Assembly: GCA_964645555.1 (NCBI GenBank)
Contig: CAZYBP010000015.1
Coordinates: forward strand, 1-18,179
Reading direction: 5' to 3'
DNA: 18,179 nt
From: 2-02-FULL-38-15 sp964645555
Lineage (GTDB): Bacteria; Patescibacteriota; Microgenomatia; Daviesbacterales; UBA10151
The first letter of the stretch is position 1. Each line of letters opens with the position of its first letter. The position numbers and the translations under genes were made by a program. The notes below the pieces were generated by a model that worked only from the letters and a program-made list of their open reading frames with translations, made no database searches and was not told the DNA's origin. This document shows positions 8,645-16,166 of this stretch, one piece after another.

Positions 8645-9388
8645 ATGAAGGTAGCGGCAATTAAGACAAGGAAATTTCTACCGCCTAAAGATAATCTTTG
8701 GGAATTACTCTCAACTAATATCAAGATTTTAAACGAGAACTCTATTGTGGCAGTTACCTCTAAAGTGGTGTCCATAGGCGAAGGTAGATGTATGCCTTTT
8801 TCTAAAATGACCAAAGACGAATTAGCTATAAAAGAAGCAGATAAATATATACCAAGAAATGTATCTCCCGGTGGATGGATTTTACACACCATAAAAAATA
8901 ATATGTTGATTGCATCCTCTGGGGTCGATGAGAGTAATGGTGCAGATTATTACACGCTTTGGCCCAAAAACCCTCAAAGGTCGGCAAAGAAAATTTGGGA
9001 ATTTTTAAGAAAGCAATTTAAGGTTAATAATTTGGGAGTAATTATTACCGATTCAAGATTGATACCTTTAAGAAGAGGAGTAGTCGGTATAGCCATAGGC
9101 TACTATGGATTTAAGCCGTTAAAGGATTATAGAGGTACACAAGATTTATTTGGTAGAGAGTTTAGGATGGAAACTTCTAATTTACCAGACAGTTTGGCTA
9201 CCTCTGCCGTATTGGAAATGGGAGAAGGAGCTGAGAGTCAACCTATTGCTATTATCTCAGATGTGCCTGATTTGAAATTCAGTACAAAAGATGAGAGCAA
9301 TATTTTAACCATTAGCGAGAAAGAGGATATGTTTTATCCGTTTCTTTTTTCAGTTAAGTGGAAAAAAGGAAAGAGCGGAAAGTATTAG
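8645..9388 (+). CDS. CofE-like (F420-0:L-glutamate ligase family) protein
   Basis: The 247 residues match the length and motif order of coenzyme F420-0:gamma-glutamyl ligase, which adds glutamate to F420-0 using GTP. Motifs are SIVAVTSKVVSIGEGR near the N-terminus, SGVDESN (D95, N98), LWPKNPQRSA, IITDSRLIPLRRGVVG (D136), GIAIGYYGFKPLKDYRG, DLFGREF and ATSAVLEMGEGAESQPIA. The two Asp in GVD and TDS correspond to the family's metal-binding positions. Archaeal and actinobacterial proteins usually read TDTFGRPWR where this one reads TDSRLIPLR, so the acceptor pocket may differ. No other F420 gene is in the window, and F420 synthesis is not a known CPR trait, so the real acceptor is open. It stands alone among envelope-glycan genes and overlaps galE by three bases at the 3' ends. 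Family assignment is firm; the exact reaction is not. Confidence 0.85.
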   Translation: MKVAAIKTRKFLPPKDNLWELLSTNIKILNENSIVAVTSKVVSIGEGRCMPFSKMTKDELAIKEADKYIPRNVSPGGWILHTIKNNMLIASSGVDESNGADYYTLWPKNPQRSAKKIWEFLRKQFKVNNLGVIITDSRLIPLRRGVVGIAIGYYGFKPLKDYRGTQDLFGREFRMETSNLPDSLATSAVLEMGEGAESQPIAIISDVPDLKFSTKDESNILTISEKEDMFYPFLFSVKWKKGKSGKY

Positions 9389-10305
9389 GAATTTTGGGAT
9401 TTAAAAAATTCAATAGTCTTTTCTAAACCTTCTTCTAAACTTACTTTTGTACTCCAGCCTAGCTCACTTTTAATCTTTTGTGAAGAGGCGACAAGTTGGG
9501 GGACATCACCTTTTCTTTCACCCTTATTCTCAATGGGAACTTCATAGCCTATTATCCGAAATATTTTTTTGACAACGTCAATGACTTTGGAACCTGTTTC
9601 TGTTCCTACATTATATATATGGAGTCCGGTTTGGTTTAAAGGTAAAATGTGTGCTGTAGCCAGATCTTCTATATATATAAAATCTCTTATCTGCTGCCCA
9701 TTCCAAAAAAGCGGAATAGGTTGTTTGTTTAAAGTGGCTTGAATAAAATTTGGAATGGCATGGGTTTCCGGTGTATGTAATTCTGCAGGTCCGTACGGAT
9801 TAAAGTAGCGTAAGATAGTAACGTCAAAGTTGTGAATGTTATGATAAAGTATGCAAAACTGTTCCATGCTGACTTTGGTTAAACCATAAGGATTTTCCTG
9901 CAGACCTAAGGTATCTTCTTCCATAATAGGGATTTTAGTAGGTTTTCCATATACGCATGCGCTGGATGAGAAAATTATTCTTTTGACGTTTGTAGCCTTC
10001 ATTGCTTCGAGTAATTTAACGGTTCCTAAAATATTATTTTCTACAAATTCTACAGGTTTTGCTACCGACTCACCTACTTCTATGAAAGAAGCCATATGGA
10101 TTACTCCGTCATGACCCGGCAGAATTTCTTCTAACTTTTTCTGATCGGATAAGCTAAGTTGAATAAAGGTAGTCCTTGGATCAACTAATTCTTTTCTCCC
10201 CTTTGACAGGTCATCAACTACAGTAACGTGATGGCCACTATCTAACAATAAACGTTGGACGTGTGAGCCTATGAAACCGGCACCTCCGGTTACTAAAATA
10301 CGCAT
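9385..10305 (-). CDS. galE: NAD-dependent nucleotide-sugar epimerase, UDP-glucose 4-epimerase-like
   Basis: This is a short-chain dehydrogenase/reductase-fold enzyme that probably interconverts UDP-glucose and UDP-galactose (or the N-acetyl forms). The 306 residues show the NAD-binding GGAGFIG (7-13), acidic D31/D32 that select NAD, IHMAS (from I69), the catalytic Ser region FSSSACVYG (112-120) and YGLTK (Y140, K144). The 25-residue spacing from S115 to Y140 equals that of GalE. RYFNPYGP, with the following substrate loop, and RDFIYIEDLA complete the family pattern. It is shorter than the ~338-residue E. coli enzyme, as in the compact GalE/WbpP-like forms, so C4-epimerase is likely but substrate choice is uncertain. 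It lies divergent from the GT-C pair and probably supplies sugar precursors for them. Start ATG 10305-10303 is seven bases from an extended -10 box. Confidence 0.88.
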   Translation of the reverse strand: MRILVTGGAGFIGSHVQRLLLDSGHHVTVVDDLSKGRKELVDPRTTFIQLSLSDQKKLEEILPGHDGVIHMASFIEVGESVAKPVEFVENNILGTVKLLEAMKATNVKRIIFSSSACVYGKPTKIPIMEEDTLGLQENPYGLTKVSMEQFCILYHNIHNFDVTILRYFNPYGPAELHTPETHAIPNFIQATLNKQPIPLFWNGQQIRDFIYIEDLATAHILPLNQTGLHIYNVGTETGSKVIDVVKKIFRIIGYEVPIENKGERKGDVPQLVASSQKIKSELGWSTKVSLEEGLEKTIEFFKSQNS

Positions 10306-10312
10306 AGATAAG

Positions 10313-10321
10313 ATTTTACCA
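10313..10321 (-). promoter_or_regulatory. Extended -10 element of galE
   Basis: On the minus strand TG-G-TAAAAT (10321-10313) ends seven bases before the galE ATG. A convincing -35 is not visible, as is usual for extended -10 promoters. The message would be leaderless. It lies in a 52-base divergent intergenic region shared with the GT-C pair. Confidence 0.5.
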
Positions 10322-10348
10322 TAATGCTTATTGCAAAGTTTAGAAGAG
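10320..10348 (+). promoter_or_regulatory. Possible promoter and ribosome binding site of the GT-C pair
   Basis: CATAAT (10320-10325) is a 5/6 -10 match. A purine-rich AGAAGAG (10342-10348) lies nine bases before ATG 10358 and may act as a Shine-Dalgarno sequence. The -10 overlaps the galE -10 on the other strand, so the two promoters may compete. No good -35 is seen. Confidence 0.35.
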
Positions 10349-10357
10349 TAAGTTTAA

Positions 10358-11863
10358 ATGGAAATGATGTTTAAGCTTTTGTTAGGTTTATTTGTTATCG
10401 CCTCTTTTACCTTACGTATCCCCTTTATTTTCTCAGGATCGGTATCTTTTCATTATGATATGGCCAGAGATGCTTTTGTGGCGAAACAAATTTGGCAAAA
10501 TTATGATTTAAAAATACAAGGTCCACCCACTTCAACTGTAGGTCTTTATCATGGCCCGCTATATTATTACCTGATAGCACCCTTTTATGGTTTAAGCAAT
10601 GGGGATCCCCGGGTAGTAGCAGTATTTTTATCAATGTTAAATGCACTTGTTATTATTCCTCTGATGTTACTGGCCAGGGATTTACTGGGAAATACTAAAT
10701 GGGCAATACTGGCTGGTCTTTTTTTTGCCATATCTTTTGAAGCAATACAATATGCTCCTTGGATCTCCAATCCCGCTCCTGCCGTACTTACTATTGCTTT
10801 ATATTTTTATTTCTTAAGGGTTTGGCAAAAAGGAAATATTCGGGGTTTATATCTTACAACGCTTATGGCCGCTCTTTCCACACAATTCCAATTTTTTTTA
10901 ATCTATCTTTTAGTTCTAATACCTATTTTTGGTGTTCTGTTTAAGCTTAAAACTAACAAATCCGCTATTTTAATATCAGCCGTAATTGCTTTTTTGGGAC
11001 TTGGCAGTTTTATAATTTCTACATTAAAATTTAACAGCTTATTTCAAACAGCAATAGGCTTTTTAAGTATTTCAGCAGGTTCACAGATTGATTTCCGTCC
11101 CCAATTCAGTGAACTACTGATAAATTACATAAATAGGCTAGTAGAGCTTTTTACTTATAACTTTATACCTATTAATGTTTTTCTCGGAGGAATTTTAACT
11201 CTTTTGGTAATTTTTTCTATCAAAAAAAGCGGGTATTTACTGTTTTGTTTATTTTCAAATCTGTTAATTTTTATCTTTGGAGGGCATACCAATACTTATG
11301 CAAATGTAGGTCTAATTGTTCCGGCAACTTTAGGATTACTGTTTCTGTTTAAAAATTTAATAAAGTTTAATAAAGCAATAACAATAATATTATTTATCAT
11401 AATTTTAAGTTCCAATTTATATGCAATTTTTAAATATTCCCCGGCAGGTCAAATCATCCTGGTGATTCCAAATGGTATGAATTTAAAAAATGAGTTGAGC
11501 TTAATAGATAAAACTTATGAACTTGCAGATAATAACCCTTTTTCTATTAACAGTTTAACTCTTCCTCTTTGGACAAATACGACCTGGGCATACCTTTATT
11601 CCTGGTATGGAAAAAATAAATATGGTTATGTACCAAGTTTTTATGGTCACAATCAAGTAGGGCTTTTAGGAGATGGTTTATTAGCACAAATTAAAAATCC
11701 TTTGCCTGAAACATTTTTTATAATTGAACCACCTGTCGGCATACCGGATGATAGATACAACTGGGAAATCGGCTCAGAGGATAGCAAAACAAATCTGATT
11801 AGAGAGTATAGCTTTGGTGATTTGCGCTTACAATTCCGAAAGCCGAAAGATATAAGGCAGTGA
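10358..11863 (+). CDS. GT-C fold membrane glycosyltransferase-like protein, first of a coupled pair
   Basis: This 501-residue protein has about ten hydrophobic helices. After helix one the loop reads FHYDMARDAF (D34, R37, D38), an acidic motif placed where GT-C enzymes bind metal and polyprenyl-phosphate sugar. STVGLYHGPLYYYLIAPF follows, as in the GT-C gene at 7090-8580. A soluble C-terminal part (from about residue 375, after the last helix) contains SWYGKNKYGYVPSFYG (W416), which recurs in the downstream paralogue. The substrate is unknown; transfer of a lipid-linked sugar on the outer face of the membrane is the family expectation. ATG codons at residues 1, 3 and 4 make the exact start uncertain by up to three residues. 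Its TGA stop overlaps the GTG start of the next gene. Confidence 0.77.
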   Translation: MEMMFKLLLGLFVIASFTLRIPFIFSGSVSFHYDMARDAFVAKQIWQNYDLKIQGPPTSTVGLYHGPLYYYLIAPFYGLSNGDPRVVAVFLSMLNALVIIPLMLLARDLLGNTKWAILAGLFFAISFEAIQYAPWISNPAPAVLTIALYFYFLRVWQKGNIRGLYLTTLMAALSTQFQFFLIYLLVLIPIFGVLFKLKTNKSAILISAVIAFLGLGSFIISTLKFNSLFQTAIGFLSISAGSQIDFRPQFSELLINYINRLVELFTYNFIPINVFLGGILTLLVIFSIKKSGYLLFCLFSNLLIFIFGGHTNTYANVGLIVPATLGLLFLFKNLIKFNKAITIILFIIILSSNLYAIFKYSPAGQIILVIPNGMNLKNELSLIDKTYELADNNPFSINSLTLPLWTNTTWAYLYSWYGKNKYGYVPSFYGHNQVGLLGDGLLAQIKNPLPETFFIIEPPVGIPDDRYNWEIGSEDSKTNLIREYSFGDLRLQFRKPKDIRQ

Positions 11864-13377
11864 TTAACAAGCTCATAATTTTTGTTTTAATGGTCGGTAT
11901 AATTTATAGATTATTTCTGACTGCGGGTGGTAATTTCCTTTTTAATATGGATAATGCCAGGGATATGGTGGATGTCAGAGAAATGGTAATGCTGAATAAA
12001 TTTAGATTAATTGGTCCTACCTCTGCTATCGAGGGTTTCTTCAACGGTCCCGGCTGGTACTATCTTTTAGCAATTCCTTTTATTTTAAGCGGAGGAGATC
12101 CTTATGGGTCTATTATAATGGAAATAACGCTTTGGGCTATCGGTGGTTTTTTCTTACTTAAACTTGTTGCAAAATGGAATCTGTGGCTAATTTTTCCGGT
12201 TGGTGCATTGTGGGTAGCTGCAGATTACATCGTCTTAACGAATCTATATGCATTCAACCCAAATCCGGTAACCCTTTTGACTCCTTTATTTATTTACCTT
12301 CTGGCAGCGTATATTGAAGAGAGTAAACTTTTTCATATTGTTTTTGTCTGGATTTTAGCAGGATTATTTTTTAACTTTGAGATGAATTTCGGAATTTTCA
12401 CCCCACTGATTATTTTAACAAGCATGATTATTGCAAGGAAATTTAAATTAGTAAAAAGTAAATTCTTTTGGATTGGAGTAAGTCTCTTTATTTTAACCTT
12501 GCTTCCTCAATTATTTTTTGATTTAAGGCATCAGTTTATCATGAGCAAATCAGTAAGTAATTTCTTGTCACACAGTCAGGCAGAGTTTAATCTGCCAAAC
12601 CGTATTATTGTTATTGGCCAAAGTTTTTACAATACGTTTTTGCCAACTTTGCTAAATCATAAAAATTTGACAACGATAATGTTATTGTTGGGAGCTTTTG
12701 TAGCTATCCGTTTTTTTAAATTAAGAGGTAAAAAGGATTTAGTTGTGACTATTGCATTAGTATATGTAATTATCCCGTTTTTGGGATATCTTATTTTACC
12801 GGTCAATGTCAATCCTTGGCATTTAGGAGGGCCGATGGCTGCCTCAATTATTTTAATTGCTTTTATATTAAAAGACCTAATGAATTTTAGACCCTTAGGG
12901 AATATTGTATCTGTAAGTATTGCTTTTTTCATTGTTTTGTTTGGAATAACTAATCTTTTTAATTTTTTTACAAACGATTTAGGAAAAGCTAATTTAGACC
13001 CTTCGTTATACAAAAATGAAATTGCAGCAATTGATTATGTTTACACAAAAGCCAATGGCCAAAATTTTAAGGTTTATACTTACTTGCCTTCGGTTTACGA
13101 TTATCCATATCAATACCTTTTCTGGTGGTATGGCCAAAAGAAATATGGATATATTCCCTTTGACTATGCCTATTTGCCTGATAAACCGCCGGGGTATGTT
13201 GCCGCTAAAAATAAGTTTGACGGTAGTAAAGAGAACTTTTCCGGGTTGGTGTTTTTGATTAAAGAACCTGATAGAAATCATACCAGGGCAGGCTGGGAGG
13301 GTGAGTTTATAAATTTAAAAAGTATAAATAAAGAAATGGTAGGGTCAATAGAAGTAGAAATCAGGAAAGAATTGTAA
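11860..13377 (+). CDS. GT-C fold membrane glycosyltransferase-like protein, second of a coupled pair
   Basis: This 505-residue protein is a paralogue of the preceding gene. It shares the loop FNMDNARDMV (D31, R34, D35), then GPTSAIEGFFNGPGWYYLL, about ten helices, and the soluble C-terminal motif FWWYGQKKYGYIPFDY (W422, W423). Translation starts at GTG 11860-11862 inside the four-base GTGA overlap with the upstream stop, so it is very likely translationally coupled and made in step with its partner. That suggests a heteromeric or sequential pair acting on one surface glycan or glycoprotein; this is inference. The 3' end overlaps convergent tsaE by 17 bases, leaving no room for an intergenic terminator. 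The gene is intact. Confidence 0.77.
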   Translation: MINKLIIFVLMVGIIYRLFLTAGGNFLFNMDNARDMVDVREMVMLNKFRLIGPTSAIEGFFNGPGWYYLLAIPFILSGGDPYGSIIMEITLWAIGGFFLLKLVAKWNLWLIFPVGALWVAADYIVLTNLYAFNPNPVTLLTPLFIYLLAAYIEESKLFHIVFVWILAGLFFNFEMNFGIFTPLIILTSMIIARKFKLVKSKFFWIGVSLFILTLLPQLFFDLRHQFIMSKSVSNFLSHSQAEFNLPNRIIVIGQSFYNTFLPTLLNHKNLTTIMLLLGAFVAIRFFKLRGKKDLVVTIALVYVIIPFLGYLILPVNVNPWHLGGPMAASIILIAFILKDLMNFRPLGNIVSVSIAFFIVLFGITNLFNFFTNDLGKANLDPSLYKNEIAAIDYVYTKANGQNFKVYTYLPSVYDYPYQYLFWWYGQKKYGYIPFDYAYLPDKPPGYVAAKNKFDGSKENFSGLVFLIKEPDRNHTRAGWEGEFINLKSINKEMVGSIEVEIRKEL

Positions 13378-13783
13378 GTTTTCTCTTGTCGGGTCCTGTC
13401 TTTTGGATCGAAATTCTTACTGTTTCTTTTGGCAATAATTTATCTATTTTTTCTGCCCATTCAATTAAAACTAAATGATTAGGATCTGACCAAAGTTCTT
13501 CCAGGCCCAACTCTTTTATATTTGGATTATCTTCTAATCTGTATAAATCTACATGGAAAAGTGTTTTAGGGGTGTTTGGTAGTTTGTGTTGTCTGATTAA
13601 AACAAAAGTAGGGGATATAATTTTATCTTCAATACCTAACCCCTTTGCAAATCCTTGAACGAAAGTAGTTTTACCTGCACCTAATTCCCCTGTTAAGGCA
13701 AAAATATGCGCTTTAGTATTTTGAGCAAGATTATAGGCAGCTTCTTTTGTTTCCTGTTCTGAATGTGTTTTAAATTGTTTCAT
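13361..13783 (-). CDS. tsaE: tRNA threonylcarbamoyladenosine (t6A) synthesis ATPase TsaE
   Basis: TsaE (YjeE) is the small ATPase that resets the TsaBD complex during t6A modification of ANN-decoding tRNAs. At 140 residues it is of normal length, with Walker A GELGAGKTT (32-40), SPTF (57-60), HVDLYRL (77-83) and LVLIEWAEK towards the C-terminus, all TsaE hallmarks. The partners TsaB, TsaC and TsaD are not in the window. It is the last gene of the ftsEX-hydrolase operon, five bases after the surface-protein gene. No Shine-Dalgarno sequence is seen. Its TGA stop lies inside the 3' end of the convergent GT-C gene. Confidence 0.95.
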   Translation of the reverse strand: MKQFKTHSEQETKEAAYNLAQNTKAHIFALTGELGAGKTTFVQGFAKGLGIEDKIISPTFVLIRQHKLPNTPKTLFHVDLYRLEDNPNIKELGLEELWSDPNHLVLIEWAEKIDKLLPKETVRISIQKTGPDKRKLTILS

Positions 13784-13788
13784 ATGAA

Positions 13789-14934
13789 TTAAAGATTATA
13801 CTTATGTTTATTCTTTAAAAACAAATATATCACAGTTCCAATTCCTGTAATAATAAAGATGCTGCCTAAAATAATAACGGGATTATTCTTTTTTTTGCTG
13901 GCTACTTTGACGGTTTTGATATTACTGGCAGGTGCAGCAGATTGACTGGCAGATTTATTTACTCCAGCCACAGACGCAATTTGATAGACTAGTACATCAT
14001 AACTTTTCGGCTTAGGAGAGGAATTTGTTTTAGCAGATGAGACCGGTGGGTTAGTTGCAGAAGGAGAGGGGTTGGTAATAATTTTAATAGTTAATTCATT
14101 GCTAGTCCAAGAAACAGAAGGACTTGAATCAGTAGAATCATACTTGCCCACCTTAAAATTGTAGTCATCTGTACCTATAAATCCTGAATCTTCCATATCA
14201 GATTTTACTTCTAAATTGCCTGACCAATTTCCCGATGAATCAGTTGTTACGGGATATTGGCTGGAATAGGTACTGCTATTTTTAACCCAGTTGTCTGAAA
14301 CTAAAGTTTGACCAAAATAATTAGAACTGTCTGATTTTCTAAATGCGCCTTTTAAATAAAATTTTGTATTTGGTTTATCCGGTAAGGATAAATTTATTAA
14401 TACATTAAATGACTCATCGGAGTTTATTTGAGAGGGGATATCAGCAATGGTGAAGGAAGAAGTAGGAGAAGGGTTGGGGGAGGTAAGGGAGGTCGGGGAA
14501 GGGGTAGGAGTTGAAGTAGGAGCAGGGGAGGGTGAGGGGGTTGATGATAAAATAAATGACCAGGTGTTACTCCAGTCGCTCCAAGCTCCGCTGCTGTCTT
14601 TGGCTCTGATCCTCCAGTACCAAGTCCCAGCAAATAAAACAGGAGTGTAATAAGTATTCTTAGTGGTGTAGTCCCGATAAAGACTTGAGAAATCTGAATT
14701 ATCATCAACTTGAATCCTGAAGGGGTCATTTGAATAAAGAGAGTAGGATGGTCTATCCCAAGTCAATTTAGAGGAGGAGACAGTGGTATTATCACTGGGG
14801 CTAATCTGGGTAGGTGGGTTAATTGCCAACACTATCTTTGGATTAAATATTAAGTCTATGACAATCAACAGAATTGCCAGTACCACAAGCCCATAATAAC
14901 ATAATTTTGAATAGGGGTTTAGGGGATGTGCCAA
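13789..14934 (-). CDS. Membrane-anchored surface protein with fibronectin III-like domain and Ser/Pro linkers
   Basis: By the layout this is an exported protein anchored at both ends. An N-terminal hydrophobic segment (about 12-32) precedes a fibronectin III-like domain (about 38-131) with LTWDRPSY, FRIQVDDN, WYWRIRAKDSSGAWSDWS. A Ser/Pro/Thr linker (132-161) leads to a second beta-rich domain (162-288) with KFYLKGAFRKSDSSNYFGQT and DSSGNWSGNLEVKSD. Another Ser/Pro linker (289-311) and a polar stretch follow, then a C-terminal membrane helix (352-373) and a short basic tail. No catalytic motif is visible, so an adhesive or structural role is likely. The start is TTG 14934-14932, 16 bases inside the preceding M23 gene. 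A GTG at residue 17 is possible but would cut into the first hydrophobic segment. The Ser/Thr-rich linkers are candidate O-glycosylation sites, which is inference from the nearby GT-C genes. Confidence 0.78.
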   Translation of the reverse strand: MAHPLNPYSKLCYYGLVVLAILLIVIDLIFNPKIVLAINPPTQISPSDNTTVSSSKLTWDRPSYSLYSNDPFRIQVDDNSDFSSLYRDYTTKNTYYTPVLFAGTWYWRIRAKDSSGAWSDWSNTWSFILSSTPSPSPAPTSTPTPSPTSLTSPNPSPTSSFTIADIPSQINSDESFNVLINLSLPDKPNTKFYLKGAFRKSDSSNYFGQTLVSDNWVKNSSTYSSQYPVTTDSSGNWSGNLEVKSDMEDSGFIGTDDYNFKVGKYDSTDSSPSVSWTSNELTIKIITNPSPSATNPPVSSAKTNSSPKPKSYDVLVYQIASVAGVNKSASQSAAPASNIKTVKVASKKKNNPVIILGSIFIITGIGTVIYLFLKNKHKYNL

Positions 14935-16157
14935 TACAAAGTGACCATGCCGTTATGATGATCTATAGCGACACCTTTACCGGGGGTACCTGAGAGCCAG
15001 CATGATTGGCTGTCCTGGAAAGCATAAACAGTCCCTTTTTCTACAGCATAAATCGGGGCTCCGAAATAATCAGCAATATCTAAACCTCCGTGTTGGGTAC
15101 CAGAATTGCTAAATACATAATATGTTTGTCCAAATCTAGTTGAAATATCCCCATTTAAGCACTGGCCACCTCTGCTGCAATTGTCGTTGCCCGTATACTC
15201 TGCAACTGGTTTGCTGAACTGACCGGAATCAATATAAGGTTTGGGATCTACGCGGTGATTCATACCCCAGCCAATAGCACGGCCATCACCAGTATCGACG
15301 ATCTTACCATTTTCTATACGTGCAGGGGTAATAACCTCGAAGTGTAAATGTGGTCCCGTGGAACAGCCGGATGATCCTACAAGTGCGATTCTATCGCCTT
15401 TATTATGTTCCCCTAAGCTTACTCCGCCGCCGGCCAATGCTCTGGCTAGCGATTCCGTATCTGCTCTCAGCTGAGTAATTAAAGCTTGAAAACGCTCTTC
15501 GTTATTTTTGGTAATTTTTAACAATTCGTCCTTTTGTCTTTTTTGTTCCTCAAGTTGCTTTTTATAATTTTCTAAATCCTTATTTAATTTTTCGGCTTCT
15601 GATTGTCTGGTCTGCTTATCTTGTTTTTGATCGTTATAAGCAAGTTTAGTTGCCTGTAATTCATACAACTTTTTCTTGTCATAAGTTTGGGCAACTTGGA
15701 TATACTTTAGCCGCTCTATTAACTCAGTAATACCTCTTGAAGAAAATATTAGATCAAATGTTGAGATGGAATTACTGTATTTATATGTTTGGACGATTCT
15801 ACCTAAAAGTAATTCGGATAAAGAATCTAATGTGATGGAGATCCTATCTATTCTTGTGGCAAGATTATTTATTTCTCTTTTAAGTTTTTCTATCCTTAAG
15901 TTTGTTTCCTCTATTTTTAAAGTAGTCACTTTAGTTTGTCCGTCAATCAGATCCAGTTGTGATTTTAAACTCTTTTCCTGTTTCCGGGCATCAATCAATT
16001 GGCCTTCCAGTTTTTGAATTTCTGCCTCCTTGGCTTGAAGTTGGGCAGTTATATCATTTGTATCATCTGCTAAGATTGGACTCATTAAAGCGGTAGAATA
16101 TAGAAAAAGAAAGGTAACGAAGCTAGATAGTAAAAGTAAAGATAATAACTTTTTCAT
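14919..16157 (-). CDS. EnvC-like coiled-coil murein peptidase with circularly permuted M23 domain
   Basis: This is a secreted cell-wall hydrolase, probably the effector of the FtsEX pair encoded just upstream. A signal peptide (about 1-30) is followed by a long coiled coil (about 33-245) with the EnvC/PcsB-type hairpin region ISTFDLIFSSRGITELIERL. The M23 segments then occur in altered order. First comes KGDRIALVGSSG and the HxH motif GPHLHFEV (H270, H272), then VDPKPYID, normally the domain's end. A linker leads to ISTRFGQT, HGGLDIAD (H356, D360), GAPIYAVEKGTV and finally VTLYWHIP with H410, where the protein stops. All expected zinc and catalytic residues (H356, D360, H272, with H270 and H410) are present, so it is probably active rather than a degenerate activator like E. 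coli EnvC. The four Cys I see (265, 327, 333, 386) all lie in the exported domain. ftsX ends nine bases upstream. Confidence 0.9.
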   Translation of the reverse strand: MKKLLSLLLLSSFVTFLFLYSTALMSPILADDTNDITAQLQAKEAEIQKLEGQLIDARKQEKSLKSQLDLIDGQTKVTTLKIEETNLRIEKLKREINNLATRIDRISITLDSLSELLLGRIVQTYKYSNSISTFDLIFSSRGITELIERLKYIQVAQTYDKKKLYELQATKLAYNDQKQDKQTRQSEAEKLNKDLENYKKQLEEQKRQKDELLKITKNNEERFQALITQLRADTESLARALAGGGVSLGEHNKGDRIALVGSSGCSTGPHLHFEVITPARIENGKIVDTGDGRAIGWGMNHRVDPKPYIDSGQFSKPVAEYTGNDNCSRGGQCLNGDISTRFGQTYYVFSNSGTQHGGLDIADYFGAPIYAVEKGTVYAFQDSQSCWLSGTPGKGVAIDHHNGMVTLYWHIP

Positions 16158-16166
16158 TAGAAAACA

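Noticed and set aside
11861..13363. Recoded TGA (Gly) as in Gracilibacteria/SR1
   Set aside because: TGA at 11861-11863 and 13363-13361 ends proteins at family-typical lengths. No in-frame TGA interrupts any conserved protein, so the standard code fits.
14424..14729. Leu/Pro-rich open frame overlapping the fibronectin-type gene
   Set aside because: It is the frame-shifted reading of the Ser/Pro/Thr linker. The composition is explained by the low-complexity DNA.
14880..14935. Frameshift truncating the M23 domain, with the missing part in the next frame
   Set aside because: I read all three minus frames after VTLYWHIP. None continues with the expected KKGDxIGxxGxSTG segment, and that segment is already present upstream at residues 250-275, so permutation explains it better than truncation.
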